Origin: Patiria pectinifera
Lineage: Eukaryota > Echinodermata > Asteroidea > Valvatida > Asterinidae
NCBI GenBank assembly: GCA_029964075.1
Contig: CM057149.1
Location: 32,012,900 to 32,076,899 of the forward strand
Reading direction: 5' to 3'
DNA: 64,000 nucleotides
The position numbers were made by a program, and so were the translations under genes. Of this stretch, positions 22,351 through 35,600 are shown piece after piece. Position 1 is the stretch's first letter. Every line of letters begins with the position of its first letter. The notes under the pieces were generated by a model, which saw nothing but the letters and a program-made list of their open reading frames with translations, had not been told where the DNA came from and did no database searches.

Positions 22351-22490
22351 TTGACTGCTTTATCTCGTGGTATAGTAAAACTAGCCTCCCTCCATGATCC
22401 ATGGAACATTGCATTTTCCCTCGTTTTCACCTCGGGAAAATGGATCGCCCCGCGGGAGGCTAGTTATATTTCACCACTCGAAGCAGTCAA
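22351..22490. repeat. Long hairpin H4 with CTCG...CTCG apex
   Basis: Arms from TTGACTGCTT to AAGCAGTCAA include CTAGCCTCC and its complement. The apex at about 22416-22440 is TTTTCCCTCG-TTTTCAC-CTCGGGAAAA. It follows the 21868 TIR element by seven bases. Confidence 0.7.
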
Positions 22491-22850
22491 TATTTGTTTG
22501 ATAACCTCTGTGCGAGGCGGTTCTATACTTCCTGCGGGGAGTCGGGGAACGTATTCGAAACATAACGCGTCGTCGCCCATGTGCCGGAACTTCTGGAGGT
22601 GTCTAAAACAATTCTGTCTGTGCCTTTCTACAAATTCAGGTTTTTGTCCCTGAAGAACATTCAAGATTTTTTTTTTAATTTTTTTATTTAAACTTGAAGT
22701 TTTTTCTTGGGCATCTGCAATGGAGTACCGAAGTGAATACCTCAAGCGCACGGAATGTGTGTGAACAGCCCATGGAGCTATATTAAATTACTAGAGCGCT
22801 AACTCGTCATCCTGCGCGGAGACCCTTTGAAGCCAGTCGACTGAGGGACC
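22491..22850. other. No recognisable gene
   Basis: Poly-T tracts near 22665-22690 and nothing else supported. Confidence 0.3.
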
Positions 22851-22854
22851 TTAT

Positions 22855-24060
22855 ACTGCAGGACGATACCATTGTCCAGTAGGGTTGTAATATCTGCGCT
22901 ATTTTTTTTTAGCCTTTTTGAGAACCACTCGCCCAAACAATTTCAAACTTGGCATAAACTTTGACGTGAGTGTGCGTTCAACCTGTGAAAACAACACCAT
23001 TGAATCGAGTGCGTTGTTTGCACGTACAGTTCTCAAAAACTCTGCAAGCATGCAACCAATACCTGCGGCAAAGCAATTTGCGCTTCTCAAACAAGCACAT
23101 TTTAGACGGCACAGCACGGTTGTACGCGTACGAGGACGTGAGAGGCTGCACGGGTATACGCATTTTGTCGTCGACTGAGCAACAATTACTGTAGGCGACT
23201 GACTGAGCAACCTTTACTGTAGGACGATACCATAGTCCAGTATGGGTAAATATCAGTGCCAGGGGGTGGCGACGTGTGCAAAGTGCGCGTTTAACCTATA
23301 AATGTGCGTTCAACCTGTGAAAGCTAGCAACATGTCGTGTGTGTTGTTTGAATGAGCAGTTCTCTGCCCCCTCCAAAACAGACACATTTTCAACGGGCCC
23401 TGCACAAGTCCTTACTATAATTCCAGGAATCTCTGTCTGTCTGTCTGTCTGTCTGTCCGCCGATTATCTCCAGAACCGGGCACCGTATGAAGTTGAATTT
23501 AGGCAGGTGTATTGCTCGGGACACCAGAATGTGCAGTGCAAAGTTTGAAGTTGTTTGGACGAGCGGTTCTCGAAAAAGTTGCAAAAAACTCAGCGTGGCA
23601 GATTATATACCTAGAACACGCGCAGTCCTTCTCAATTGTTTACGTCATGTTTGAGCTAAAGTGCGCGTGCTTAATATGACGCAACAATGGAAAAAGGATG
23701 GGCACACGCATTGTAGGGCAATTATTGTTCAGAGTATTTCTGGAACTCACGTACGTGAGTAGCTGCACGGGCACATGCGTTTTGCAGGCGACTGAGCAAC
23801 CATCACTGTAGGGCGATACCATTGTCCAGTATGGGTGAATATCAGTGCCGGGGATGGCCTGGCGACATGTACAAAGTGCGCTCAACCTATAAGTGTGAGT
23901 TTAACCTGTGAAAACAACACAATTGAATCGTGTGCGTTGTTTGCATGATATGAGAATTTTGAAATTGCCCCTACCGAACAGGTGCATTTTTTGACGGGCC
24001 CTGCACTAGTTGTATACAAATCTTCGCGAACCAACACGCGCGCGTACTCCATTCGTTTGC
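22855..24060. repeat. Three diverged direct repeats of a GACGATACCATTGTCCAGT unit
   Basis: The phrase ACGATACCATTGTCCAGTA and a following AATATCAGTGCC recur near 22861, 23223 and 23813. Each is followed by a TGTGCGTTCAACCTGTGAAA phrase and later by TTTTCxACGGGCCCTGCAC. Unit spacing is about 360 and 590 bp. Confidence 0.6.
23430..23458 (+). repeat. (CTGT)n microsatellite
   Basis: About six perfect CTGT units inside the second copy of the direct repeat. Confidence 0.85.
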
Positions 24061-24530
24061 ACTACACTTTCTGGTTGTAAATGACGTCACACTTCGGTAC
24101 TCCATTCCATGAGAACAAGCTCTTAGTTTAGGTGAATTATTCCCCCGCCCCGGGTGTACTGGTCCCCGGTTTCAACTTTATTGATCTTTATAGGGCACAG
24201 AACTCAGTCCACCCTGCGAGAAGTATTGTCGGGCCGCAATTCATTCGAAATTGTCATGTAGTAATTATTCCACAACTAATCGTGGGCGGAATCGTTTAAC
24301 CGACGTCTCTCTATTGTGGAGACCTATTGTATTGCTGGAAAAATAGTAATTAACAAAACAAATCTATTTTTCGGGGTGCAACTAAAATAAGTGCAAGTGC
24401 ACCATTAGCTCTGGCATCTTGGATGAAAGTCTTGCATGAATTCTATCAAAACGATCCCTGCCAGAGCTTACAAATGCGACGCCTAAAAATGCGACGCCGA
24501 CGGCACATATGGAACACCATACTTTGGATG
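24061..24530. other. No recognisable gene
   Basis: Flank of the large repeat array. Nothing coding is seen. Confidence 0.3.
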
Positions 24531-24535
24531 TACAT

Positions 24536-27500
24536 CTTTCTTTTTTTTTCCGGACAATAAGTTTCCGCGGCTTTTCTCCTAAACGGTATATGGTATGAAC
24601 TTGTAACTCTCAACATATTATCGACCCTCGTCCCAAGTGGTGCATATTACGTCATGATGACGTCATTAGGTGTCAAATTACAAGCGATTTTAGAGGAAAA
24701 AGTGGCCAAATACTTTCACCTATAACTCTTCAACAAAGTGATCAATTACGTTTCAACTTTGCAATCAGATAGACCATTAGTTGACAAACATTTTTGTCGT
24801 GTACGTGAACTCGCTTGACCTTTACTTCCGGGTCTACCGGAAGGTCAAAATTACGTGAATTCAAAATGAAGACTTAAGCCTGAAATTAAAACAAAGCAAC
24901 ATTTCTTCCGAACGGTTTACGGGATGATCATAAAACCTAGTGTGAATTTGTACCATGTTAAGAAGATGTTATAAATTTGGTTACGTCATCATGTCGTAAT
25001 GTAAGGGCAAAGTGATGGAAGGGCAAATTTTGACAAAATAGTTTGAGCTATATCTTTTGAACTCAATAGAGTATCATGTTCGTTTTTGTCTTGAGGTTGT
25101 AGACTATGCGTTGAGTAACATTTCTTGTTCCCGTACACGAAACCGCTTGACCTTTACTTCCGGTGTTACCGGAAGTGCAATAAAACTTAATATAACTAGG
25201 AAGCGGATTCATTTTACTACATTTTAATACACTTTTTGTAAAAAATTGCGTCATTTAACGGTTGTTTTTCTGTTGAAGGTTTTGTAAAATTACAGTGGAT
25301 GTTACTGTTTTCGGATTTTTCTGTAAATCTACAAATTTGTTCCTACCTACGTACAGCTTTCTCCATTTAAACTTTCTGTCGTAAACTCAGTGCAGATTTT
25401 ATTATGCCCATGCAAAAGGAAAAAAACCATAGAAGCCATTTTATGATGCAATTAGCATATGTTGCATAAACTCCAACGACGTTAGAGGCTCCGTCAAGTC
25501 TACCGTTGTCATAAATTCAGTGCAGAATTTTATTATACCCATGCAAAAGACCAAGAAAAAAAACAAAATAAAAGCAATTTTATCTTAAAATTAGCATAAT
25601 TATGTTTCATAAACTTTAACGACGTGAGACGCTCTGTCAATTCTACCAATGTCGTAACCTTAGTGCAGAATTGTATTATGCCCATGCAAAAGACAAAAAA
25701 ACAAAACAAACAAAAAATTCATTTTACTTTAAGATTAGCATAATTCTGTTGCATAAACTCCAACGACGTTAGAGGCTTCGTTAACTCTGCCAATAGTCCC
25801 AACTGGTTGTATGCTTGAGTAGCCATCCATGCAGCACCAGATGTGCGCTTCCTGATAGGCCTACAAGTCTTGTCGAGGTAGCAACAAGTTCAGCTGCAGG
25901 TTGTGTGAAACACAGGGTAATGGGTGCAGGGTAATGGGAGGGGTAATGTGCAGTTCAATTATGATTAAGTCATTGTAAACACAAGAAAATATGCCAGCCC
26001 GACCATTTTGCGTTTGTAACTCAACAAACGCGAACCTCTAGTTGAGTGGTCGGGCACAACCCGACCACTCATTGGATTTGTTGCGATTAATCTTTCTTTC
26101 TTTTTTTCCGGACAATACTTCTCCGCAGGTTTTCTCCTAGACGGTGTATGGTATGAACTTGTAACTTTCAATATATATCGGCCCACATCCCGAGTGATGC
26201 ATATTACTCTGACGTCACGATGACGTCATCGAGTGTCAAATTACAAGCGATTTTGGGTCAAAATATGACAATTTTCCGTCAATTATAACTCATAAACAAA
26301 ATGAACAATCACGTTCATACTTTGTGATCTAATGGACAATAACTTAATAAACATTTTTTTATTAAAAGTCAAAGTCGTTTGGCCTTTCCTTCCGGGGCTA
26401 CCGGAAGGTCAAAGTTAGGTAAATTCAAAATGAAGACGTTAGCTTGGAATCAAAACAAAGCAAAATTTCTTCCGAACGGTTTATGGTATGATCATTGTAA
26501 ACTTGTACCATGCTATGAAGATGCTATAGATTTTGTTACGTCATCATGACGTCATCAGGTATCAAATTACAAGCGATTTAAGGGCAAATTTTGACAAAAT
26601 AATTTGCGCTTTATCTTTTGAACTGAAAAGAGTTTCGTGTTCATTTTTTTTTAGGTTGTACACTATGCCGTGAGAAACATTTCTTGTCCCCGGACAGAAA
26701 ACCGCATGACCTTCACTTCCGGTGTTACCGGAAGTGCAAAGAAAACCGAATACAACTCAAAAAGCAGAAGCATTTTACTACACACATACAAATTAGGAAA
26801 GTGTCAAGTGAGGAATGTCAGACACATAAAACAGTGTGACGACGTCATCTTTCGAAATGTGTAATCTTTGTTACGTCATCAGGTATCTTGACTTCATCAG
26901 GTATCAAATTACAAGCGATTTAAGGGCAAATTTTGACAAAATAGTTTGCGTATATCTTTTGAACTAAATAGAGTATCGTGTTCGTTTTTTTCGTGAGGTT
27001 GTAGACTATGCCGTGAGGAACATTTCTTGTCCCCAGGCACAAAACCGCTTGACCTTTACTCCGGTGTTACCGGAACTGCAATGAAAACTGAATATAGCTC
27101 AAAAGCGGAAGCATTTTACTACAGACACATATATTATGCAAGTGTTTAGTGAGAAATGCTAGTCACAAAAAACAGTGTGATGACGTCATAATCCGAAAGG
27201 GCGCCCCCTTGCGGCACATAAAATTGTGTTTGTTTTCTTTAGTCTGAAGAACATCGGTTCCAATTTTACCAAATCGCCGCATGATATTCTTTGATAAACC
27301 ACAGATAACTTGGCAAGGTTCAAATTCATGACGTCATCAGACCGGAAGTTACGTCGATGAGCATTTGAAAATGATCATATTTTAAATTGAATTCTATCAT
27401 TCGATCCATGTCGTATATCTTCGTAGCCCAAATAACGATACCATAACAATTAATGTTAACCTTTTGCTTCCAAATACTAGTGATGTCATGGAACTGGAAG

Positions 27501-29200
27501 TTAGGTGTTATAAATACATATTTGCATATGTTATTTACCTACACAAAAAACATTTATCCACTCCGAACTAAATTAGTATTCACTTCCCGTTTTTTTTTAA
27601 GAATGACGTCATCAAGCCAGAAATAACTCGTATGTGTACATATAATGTTTACGGAAATTTAGCACACCGTTAAAGATGCAATTTTCAGCAAAAAAATTTA
27701 TTGTGATGGAAAGGATTTAATTTCGTGATCCTTTGTTGTTACATAAAAATATTCATCACTTAACTCGGCAGTGTTTCATGAACAAATTGCCTGTCCGACC
27801 ACTCTAGTCTCTAAGTCTTTCTCTAACCTCTAGTCTTTCTTTCTTTCTTTTCTGGACAATACGTCTCCGTGGGTTTTCCCTTAAACGGTTTATGATTTGA
27901 ACTTGTAACTTTCAATATATATTGGCCCTCTTCCCTAGTGGTGCATATTACTCTAACGTCATGATGACGTCATCGGGTGTCAAATTACAAGTGATGTTAG
28001 AGGCAAAAGTGACCAATTACTTTCACCTATAACTCTTGAACTCAATAATCAATAGTTTTTATATTCTGTACTCACACCATGAATTGATAAACATTTTTTG
28101 TCGTGTACTTGAACTCGGTTAACCTTTACTTCGGGGTCTACCGGAAGGTCAAAAATAGGTGAATTCAAAATGAAGACTTTAGCCTGAAATAAAAACAAAG
28201 CATTTTTTTTCCAAACGGTTTACGGTATGATCCAGAAACCTAGTGTGAACTTGTACCATGTTACGATGATGTTATACATTTTGTTACGTCATCATGACGT
28301 CATCAGGTATCAAATTACAAGCGATTTTAGGGCAAATTCTTACAAAATAGTTTGCGCTATATTTTTTTACCTAAATAGAGTATCGTGTTCGTTTTTCCGT
28401 GAAGTTGTAGACTATGCCGTGAGAAACATTTTTTTGTTCCCGGACAAATACCGCTTGACCTTTACTTCCGGTGTTACCGGAAGTGCAATGAAAACCGAAT
28501 ATAATTCAAAAGCGAAAGCATTTTACTGCACATACAGAGGAATGCCAGACACAACGAACAGCGTGGTGACGTCATCTTTCGAAAGGGCGCCTCCTAGCGG
28601 CACATAAAACAGTGTTTGCTTTCTTTAATTTGAAAACCATTCGTTCAAATTTTACCGAATCGCCCCTTGATATTCTTTGATTAACCCCAAATAACTTGGC
28701 AAGGTTTCAAATTCATTAGACCGGAAGAATTAGAAAGCGACCATATATTAAATTTAATTTATATCATTCGATCCATGTCGTATATCGTAGCCCAAATAAC
28801 GATACCATTATAATTTCACCTTTTGCTTCCAAATACTGTGACGTCATCAACCCGGAAGTTCGGTGTTATGAATACATACACTTATATTCTTTAAATTTTC
28901 ATACGTTATTAAACTTCACAATAAAAATCTACTCCAAACTAAATCAGTATTCACTTCCCGTTTTTGACTAATGACGTTGTCAAGCCAGAAATAACATGAT
29001 GTATGTGTACATAGAATGTTTACTGAAATTTATCACACCGTTAAAGATGCATTTTTTAAACAAAATTATTGATAGTCCTGGAAAGGATTTCATTTGTGAT
29101 CCTTTGTTCTTACATAAACATATTCAGAATTTAGCTGGACAGTGTTTCATAAAATACTTGTCTACCCGACCACTCTGTGTTTGTAACAACAAACGCGAAC
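24536..29200 (+). repeat. Three diverged tandem copies of a 1.4-1.7 kb unit rich in TGACGTCA and ETS-type palindromes
   Basis: Units start at about 24536, 26091 and 27833, each with TCTTTCTTT...CGGACAATA followed by TATGAACTTGTAACT. The unit ends show CCCGACCACTC and, at 25.99 and 29.17 kb, AACAAACGCGAACCTCTAGTT. Each unit holds the 21-bp interrupted palindrome ACTTCCGGTGTTACCGGAAG(T) (25156, 26715, 28464) and several TGACGTCA sites. The second unit has an extra internal duplicate (about 26880-27130). No unit has a convincing reading frame. It may be a non-coding transposon or a local duplication array. Confidence 0.7.
25376..25800 (+). repeat. About 130-bp tandem repeat inside the first large unit
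   Basis: About three and a third copies, each with CAGTGCAGAATTTTATTATG, CCCATGCAAAAG and AAACTCCAACGACGTTAGAG. Only the first large unit contains this expansion. Confidence 0.7.
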
Positions 29201-29240
29201 CTCTAGTTCTAATCGTATTTATAGTGGAGATTGTACTGTA

Positions 29241-29448
29241 GCCATACATACGCTTCAGGTTTTGTATTATGAAGTCTGATTGACGCCACGAGCAAAGTTG
29301 ATTTATCCTTTAGACCATTCCACTTTACACATGAGGTTGAGGGCAACAATGGCATGAGGTCGCACTGTGTACACGTAGACTGTACTGGTGGTAGTTTATA
29401 TTCAGGAATTGCAGCGGAGCTGATTTCTAGTTTATATATCCGACAGTC
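29241..29448 (+). promoter_or_regulatory. Upstream flank of gene B
   Basis: It probably includes the 5' UTR and core promoter, but no TATA box at a sensible distance stands out. A TTTATATAT run ends about 10 bases before the start codon, too close to act as a TATA box for this ATG. Confidence 0.3.
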
Positions 29449-29647
29449 ATGGCAGGAAGTGACGAGGCCTCTTACGACAGGATGGATATTTTCCCTACCG
29501 CGAGGAATTCACCGAGACGTGCTGCTCTCTTCCATGACGTCGCCGTACTCCTCCTCGGGATCGTGGCCGTCATCGCCTTGGTTTTCTCGGCCATCGCCCT
29601 ATCTCGCCCAGGAACTACGGCAGTTCAACTGGACGGCCAGTCCTCAG
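29449..29647 (+). CDS. Gene B exon 1 (tail and membrane anchor)
   Basis: Starts M-A-G-S-D-E-A, a start shared in spirit with gene C (T-Q-S-D-E-A). It encodes the hydrophobic helix V-A-V-L-L-L-G-I-V-A-V-I-A-L-V-F followed by S-R-P. Donor GTATAG, phase 1. Confidence 0.8.
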
Positions 29648-32600
29648 GTATAGCACAGCTCCTAAACCTACACGAATAGTAAATTTTGTTTAACAAAGAG
29701 CGATTGGCATTATCCGTGCCGTTATCTGTACATTTTCAACCCAGTTTATACCGATTTTGCAAAGTCTCAGAAACCTGAGCAGAATAATGATTTCTAATGT
29801 TTGCCCCATCCCCGTCTCATTCCAAAGACATAGTTTGGCTTGGAAAACCCCAGATGGTTTTTTTGTGTGGAAAGATACAATTTCAGGCCCCTCAGCAATT
29901 TGAAGAATGTACATAGTTTCTTGTCTGTTGGCTGACTAAATATAACTTTTTTTTCAGATTCCTGTGGAGGAGATAATAAGGACAAAATATGGGTGTTCGC
30001 AATTGGGCACGACAACAAAAGAAACTTGGAGTACATGTAGGTGACAATTACAATAAACTATTATGCATAATAAAGGACCGATGTAAGGATAGACAATTCC
30101 ACATTGAGCATATTCCTTCCCTCCATAACTATCTGTTTTTTTAATCAGTTGGAAAAAAGAAGACGGTTTATAGATTATTTATCCTATATTAAAAGATCCT
30201 ACCTGTTTGTCTGATGCATCTGTCTGTTTGATTTGCCTGTGTGTCACGTTTTTTGTAAAAGGCCTAAAAACTCCAGTCCTTATTAGTCCTTACCTAATTA
30301 TATTCACCGATTTCACTGTCCTCTGAAGTTACAGTTGGCACAGAATTTTTTTTTTATTTTGTTTAATTTTTTTTTGCAAATTTGTTTCTGTGTGACTTTG
30401 AATAGTTAAATAATACAACATTATCTCTTGACAATGAAAATACTCCAAAACGTTTCTTTTTGACTTTGAATGGTTAAATATTAAAAACATTATCTCTTTG
30501 AAAACACTCATGAACCCCTTCTCAGACATACGTCAATTGAGGGCGCACTGACCAGCTAGCGAGCGGCATCCCGCTGGTATGATATAATAGTAGTAAAATG
30601 TGTTTTCTTTTTGCACTGATAGAGACGATCTGTCGGGAACAATCAGAGGATTCCACGTTGATATCGTTGAAGCTGGTAAGATGGTTGGGGGGGGGGGGAG
30701 AGCCCTGATTGGTGGCGGGGATGGAGGCGTGTCCCATGCCCCTTTGTATAGTCATAACGCCACTGTACTTTCGGTTCAGACGTCCTAAGTCTAAGCTGCA
30801 TCGATATAATCCCAGTTACGAACATTTGTAAGACAACATTATATGGAGCGCCTTCAATAATGTCGTAAGGCCTAAATCATTTAACCCACAAAAGAACGTT
30901 CGTTTCATATCGTTAGACTCATGGCCGTCGTCTGTATTTTTTCGCCAGCATATTCTAAATGTATTATTTTTTCGAGGGTGGGCGTGGGGACATTTTCCCA
31001 CCCCACCCCTATTGACACCCCTGCAGACGCCCATTTTGTTAATGTGTATTAAATTAATAGCATTATGATTTTACACCTTTTTTTCCTTTTCTTTTGTTTC
31101 TTTTCTTTTTTCTCCTTGTTTTTTTTTTTTGGGGGGGGGGTGTGCAAGCGTTCCTCTTGCCCCCCCTCTTGCCCCCCCCCCCCGCGACGCCCATTGTGAT
31201 ACTGTGACGAAAGGAACGCCAAGTAAAACAAAAATAAACAGCAATGCTTTGTTTATGCCCTGGTCTTTTTATTTTAGTCTGCAGCGTGGCAAACAAGAAT
31301 TGCCGAATGATGTGGGACGTCTATGAGAACTGCTACGACTCCAAGGTGGGGGAGAGACCACGCCCAGGGATGGGGCTCGTCAGCCGATGGTATGATGGCT
31401 GCACCGGTAAGCCAAATATGGTGTTTCTTTATAGCAGAATAAGATCACTTGCTGTGCAAGAGCGGATTGACTGAGGTGTGCAATTCATAGTAAATTGCTT
31501 TAAGGCATGGAGATCATTTCGATTTGTTCCAACAATACGTTAACGAATTGTTATAAAAAACTTACTTTGATTATAGATCGTACTGGTACTAAACCCCCCG
31601 TGGGATTATTCCGTCTGTCTTGCTTTCATTAAAAAGAAATCAAGAAATGTAGGTGATTTCCAAAGATCGGTCTAGTGACATATTTTTTGAACATCAAAAG
31701 AGTTATATAGGCCTAGACGCAATCATGTTTCGTGATCAAAAGGTTGTGCATGGTTTTTCACTGTTTTCTCGAAAAGTGCAATATCCACCGAGCTGAAACT
31801 TCAACAGGTTATGTTTTGAACATTCTTCTTTGGATTGTGAGTGGTGTTATTATTGGAAACGAACAACAGGAATGAAAAGCAGATGATCCTGTATGCCTTT
31901 ACACAATGGGATCAATCAACGGCGGATCCAGAACACAATATTTTTCGGGGGCCATAAAAATTAGTACCGCTCGCTAACTATATGCAAGTTTCCACGCGAC
32001 GATCGACCGATAAGAAAACGACTTTTTAAGTTCAGCTTAGGCTATTAGCATAATGAACACCACCCCAAAAACCTCACATGGACGATTGGACCAAAGTCCG
32101 AATCTAAATGATTTGCATAAAACAGTGGCCGCATGAGGTCGCTGTTCGCGCTGTATTTTTAATGCACTGCAAAGCGAGGATATGCTGTTGATCGTTTACC
32201 GCGTACGTACGGACGAATAATGACGAACGCCTTGACCAAGGATAGAATCAACACATAAGATAAACTCCCTCCTAAAATCCAGCACTTTAGCAAGCCGTTT
32301 GAAAAAAAAACCTTGGTCCCACTTTATTTGTGGCATATCCATTTGTTTGTGGGTCAAATGCCAGGGGTACAGTTTATCGCCCAAGAAAAAAATCCAAAAT
32401 CTTGGCAATGAGTAACAACTGTGAAGTTGTGGTGCTTTCAATTTAAAAAAAAAAAGACACGAGCGAATGTTAATATCTCCACCTACAGGTTGGTATGCCA
32501 CCTACGAGCGGAGCGCCTCCGTGTCTTTCACCACGCCCTTCCGTAAGCCCATCGAGAGTGTCTTCCACGTGAAGCGGGGCAACCCCAGGGGCTTCGTAAG

Positions 32601-35600
32601 CACCAATCTGACGAACAAGATCATCGGGTTCTTTGACGGCGACGCGTCCAACGAATTCTGCCTCCTACGAGCGAAAATCACGGTAAACGCCCGAGGTTTT
32701 AGCATTGTTATCTTACAGCATGCTCTTCCAAACTGTGCTTCTCTGCATTGTATAGACTCAACAGTTTCAATCGTACAGGGTGTCCCCAAAAAGGTACCTC
32801 TGGCGGGTGTACAGAATTCTCCCGTAATTTATGAAAAAAAATATCAAATTTAATTATAGAATTGATGAGCCCAAACATTTTTCTGTTTTGTGTGAAGATT
32901 TTGTTGGATTCGTTTCAGTGGTTTTGAAACAAAGGCCATTAATGTAAAGCTAGTCCATTTTGCTCCATTCCAAGTTTGACAATACAGGGTGTCCCCCCCC
33001 CAAAAAAAAAAAAAAAATGGGGAAAAAAATGTGCCTCTCAGGTAGTAGCAGAATTTGAGAAAAAAAGAATTAAATGTTACATTTACTTTTCTTACAAAAT
33101 TGTGAAGCATATCTAATTGTACTATTTCTGTAAAATTCCCATCGAATTCAGTTCACCGGTTTCCAAATAAAGGCAGTTGTGTAACACAGTACTATTTTGC
33201 ACCATTCACAGTTGAACATTTGTCTTAAATATGCTTATTGATTAAATTACCCGGGTATATGCGAGAAAAAAAATGAACTTATAATAACAACAACTTATCT
33301 TTATCTCATATCTGAATTTGTGGCCCCTATAGTCTGGCCCCATCTTTCGATCACCGATTATTTCATTTCTTTTCTAATTTGTCCATCCAGGGATCGGACC
33401 TGCCGGATGCCAACATTCGTCACTATTCAACAAGGAGTGCCGCCATTGCAGCTGTCAATGCTGAAGATGTATGTTAAAAGTTTTGTTAAAGAGATCTTGA
33501 CTTTTGAGTTGGAGCGACGACCCCACATTTCTCCTTCGAACCTCACTTGTCCAACCCACCTCTTTCCCTTGCCCCCCCCCCCCCCAAAGAATGAAGCATG
33601 CCAAACAAATTGAGAAAATTCGGCTCATGTCCTTGCACGACCTCAAGCCGTTGGGCACCATTGAAATCGACATGACGATTTTTAATGTTGTACATGTATA
33701 CGGTTCAGTTTAGTAGAGATTCTATGATTTATTTTGAAGGACATGTATAGACAATCCATGATTAAAGGTAATAAGCAACATTTCCTTTTGCTGTAATTTT
33801 CAAAAATGGATGGATTTTGGGGTAAGTATTTTATAGCAAATATTGTTACACTGACCTGTTAAAAGTTTTGTGTTCACAGATGCTCCCCCCCCCAAAAAAA
33901 AGGTTGTTCCTGTAGTCAGGTTCCCTGACCCGACCTCAGACGAAACTGAGCAATTTACAGACGTCGGGGAATTGTCAGGTTAGGGAACCAGACCATCGTT
34001 GGAAATTGATACAAACATTCTACGTTTCTTTAAAAATGACAGCACACCAGGTGCCACGATTTAACAGGATACTTAAGACTATTTGTTCACCTACAGTCAA
34101 GACAGTAAAGTATCTAACCCTTTAGCACTTGTATTGAATTGTATTACACTGTATTTACTCCTCCATGAATCCATAAACCATAGAGTGCTGGGGTGGTTTG
34201 GGGCAGTATAGGAGTAACAGGCAGGGTGGTTTGGGGGCGGTACAAGGGCTAAGGAGTTAATAGTAATTTGGTGGTTTTGATTTCTAATGTAGATGTTGTA
34301 GGCCCTATAATACTTTTAGCTCTACCTTAAAAAAAAACCCAACTCGTTATATCTTTTACGTTTGACCCCAACCTTAAAGTAAAACAAGTTCATTGGTTTG
34401 CTTATGTTCTGTAAAAACAAAAACAAAAAACCTGCAATATACTCAGTAATACAGAGTGAGTAAAAAAGAAAGAGACCTGGAATAATGATTCCCCAGGCGC
34501 GGATCCATAGGGGGGGGGGGTCGAACCCCCACCCCCCAGTATGACATTTTTTTTCATAGAAATACATTTCAAGTAATGTGAAAACCCCTCCTGCTCTGAT
34601 ACCCCCCCCCCCCCAAATACACCGGTAATAATATCCGTCTGTGCACAAAATTCGGACAGAGCCAGCTGTGTTACGGGGGTACCGGGTTTAACAGCGCCTC
34701 AATGGAAAGCATGGTATGAGCCCCCCCCCCTCCCCCTATTTTACGGAGGCCAGGTGTCTGGAGAACAAAAAACCTGTCTATATTTCAGTATTGATTTGCT
34801 GATGAATCCCACCCCCCCCCCGCAAAAATTCCAGGATACGCCCCTGTTCCCCCATAAAAAAAGTAATCAAATGTTGATACAGCAATGAAGCATGAATTAA
34901 CCAGTTCTTCCACACGTAAATAAAGAAATTACTGAAATTAATCCTTGCTGTCAGACGTTATGCATGCTTTGCTAAAATTACCCATTTTGTCAGCTGTCCA
35001 TGGAATGCTAATTGCTTTGAAACTAGACTTGACTCAAGTCGGAATTGCTTTCAGTCGGTATCTTAAAAAAAATCACAAAAATCACTTGGTTTTAGGTCTT
35101 TCCAGATGCACGGCAAGGTACACTTTAGCACGCGTTTCGCTTCAGTGCCGTATAGGCCTAACAATGCGCACACACTGTATGTACATTGTACAACACGCGT
35201 ATTATACGTACATGTGTGTGCATGTACATGTATATTGCAGAGCATGTGCATACAATGTGGTGCAAAAGTTAGCTGCTGCATCACATAAAAATAACATGTA
35301 CATGTACGTTTTTAACATGTAGGTCTGGATTGGACGCATGAGGGCGCATTATGATACGGAGTGTACAGTGTACGTATGCGTTTTGGCATACAGACCGAGC
35401 GCAACCCAGACTCGGCCAAATCTACTTTGAAATCAGAGATTACGCACAGACATTCAAATGCAAATGAGAGTTTAATCATTTGAATCAAGACTGAAACGTT
35501 ATTTCTCTGTCAGATTTTGTGTTTTGTATGATATGATAAACAAATCAAGTGGTTTTTCCGAAATCGTGATGATGATTTTTTTTTTATTGAAGTTTTCGTT

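Noticed and set aside
24536..29200. CRISPR-like or bacterial origin for the repeated units
   Set aside because: Units are over 1 kb, diverged, without short spacers, and embedded in intron-bearing animal DNA.
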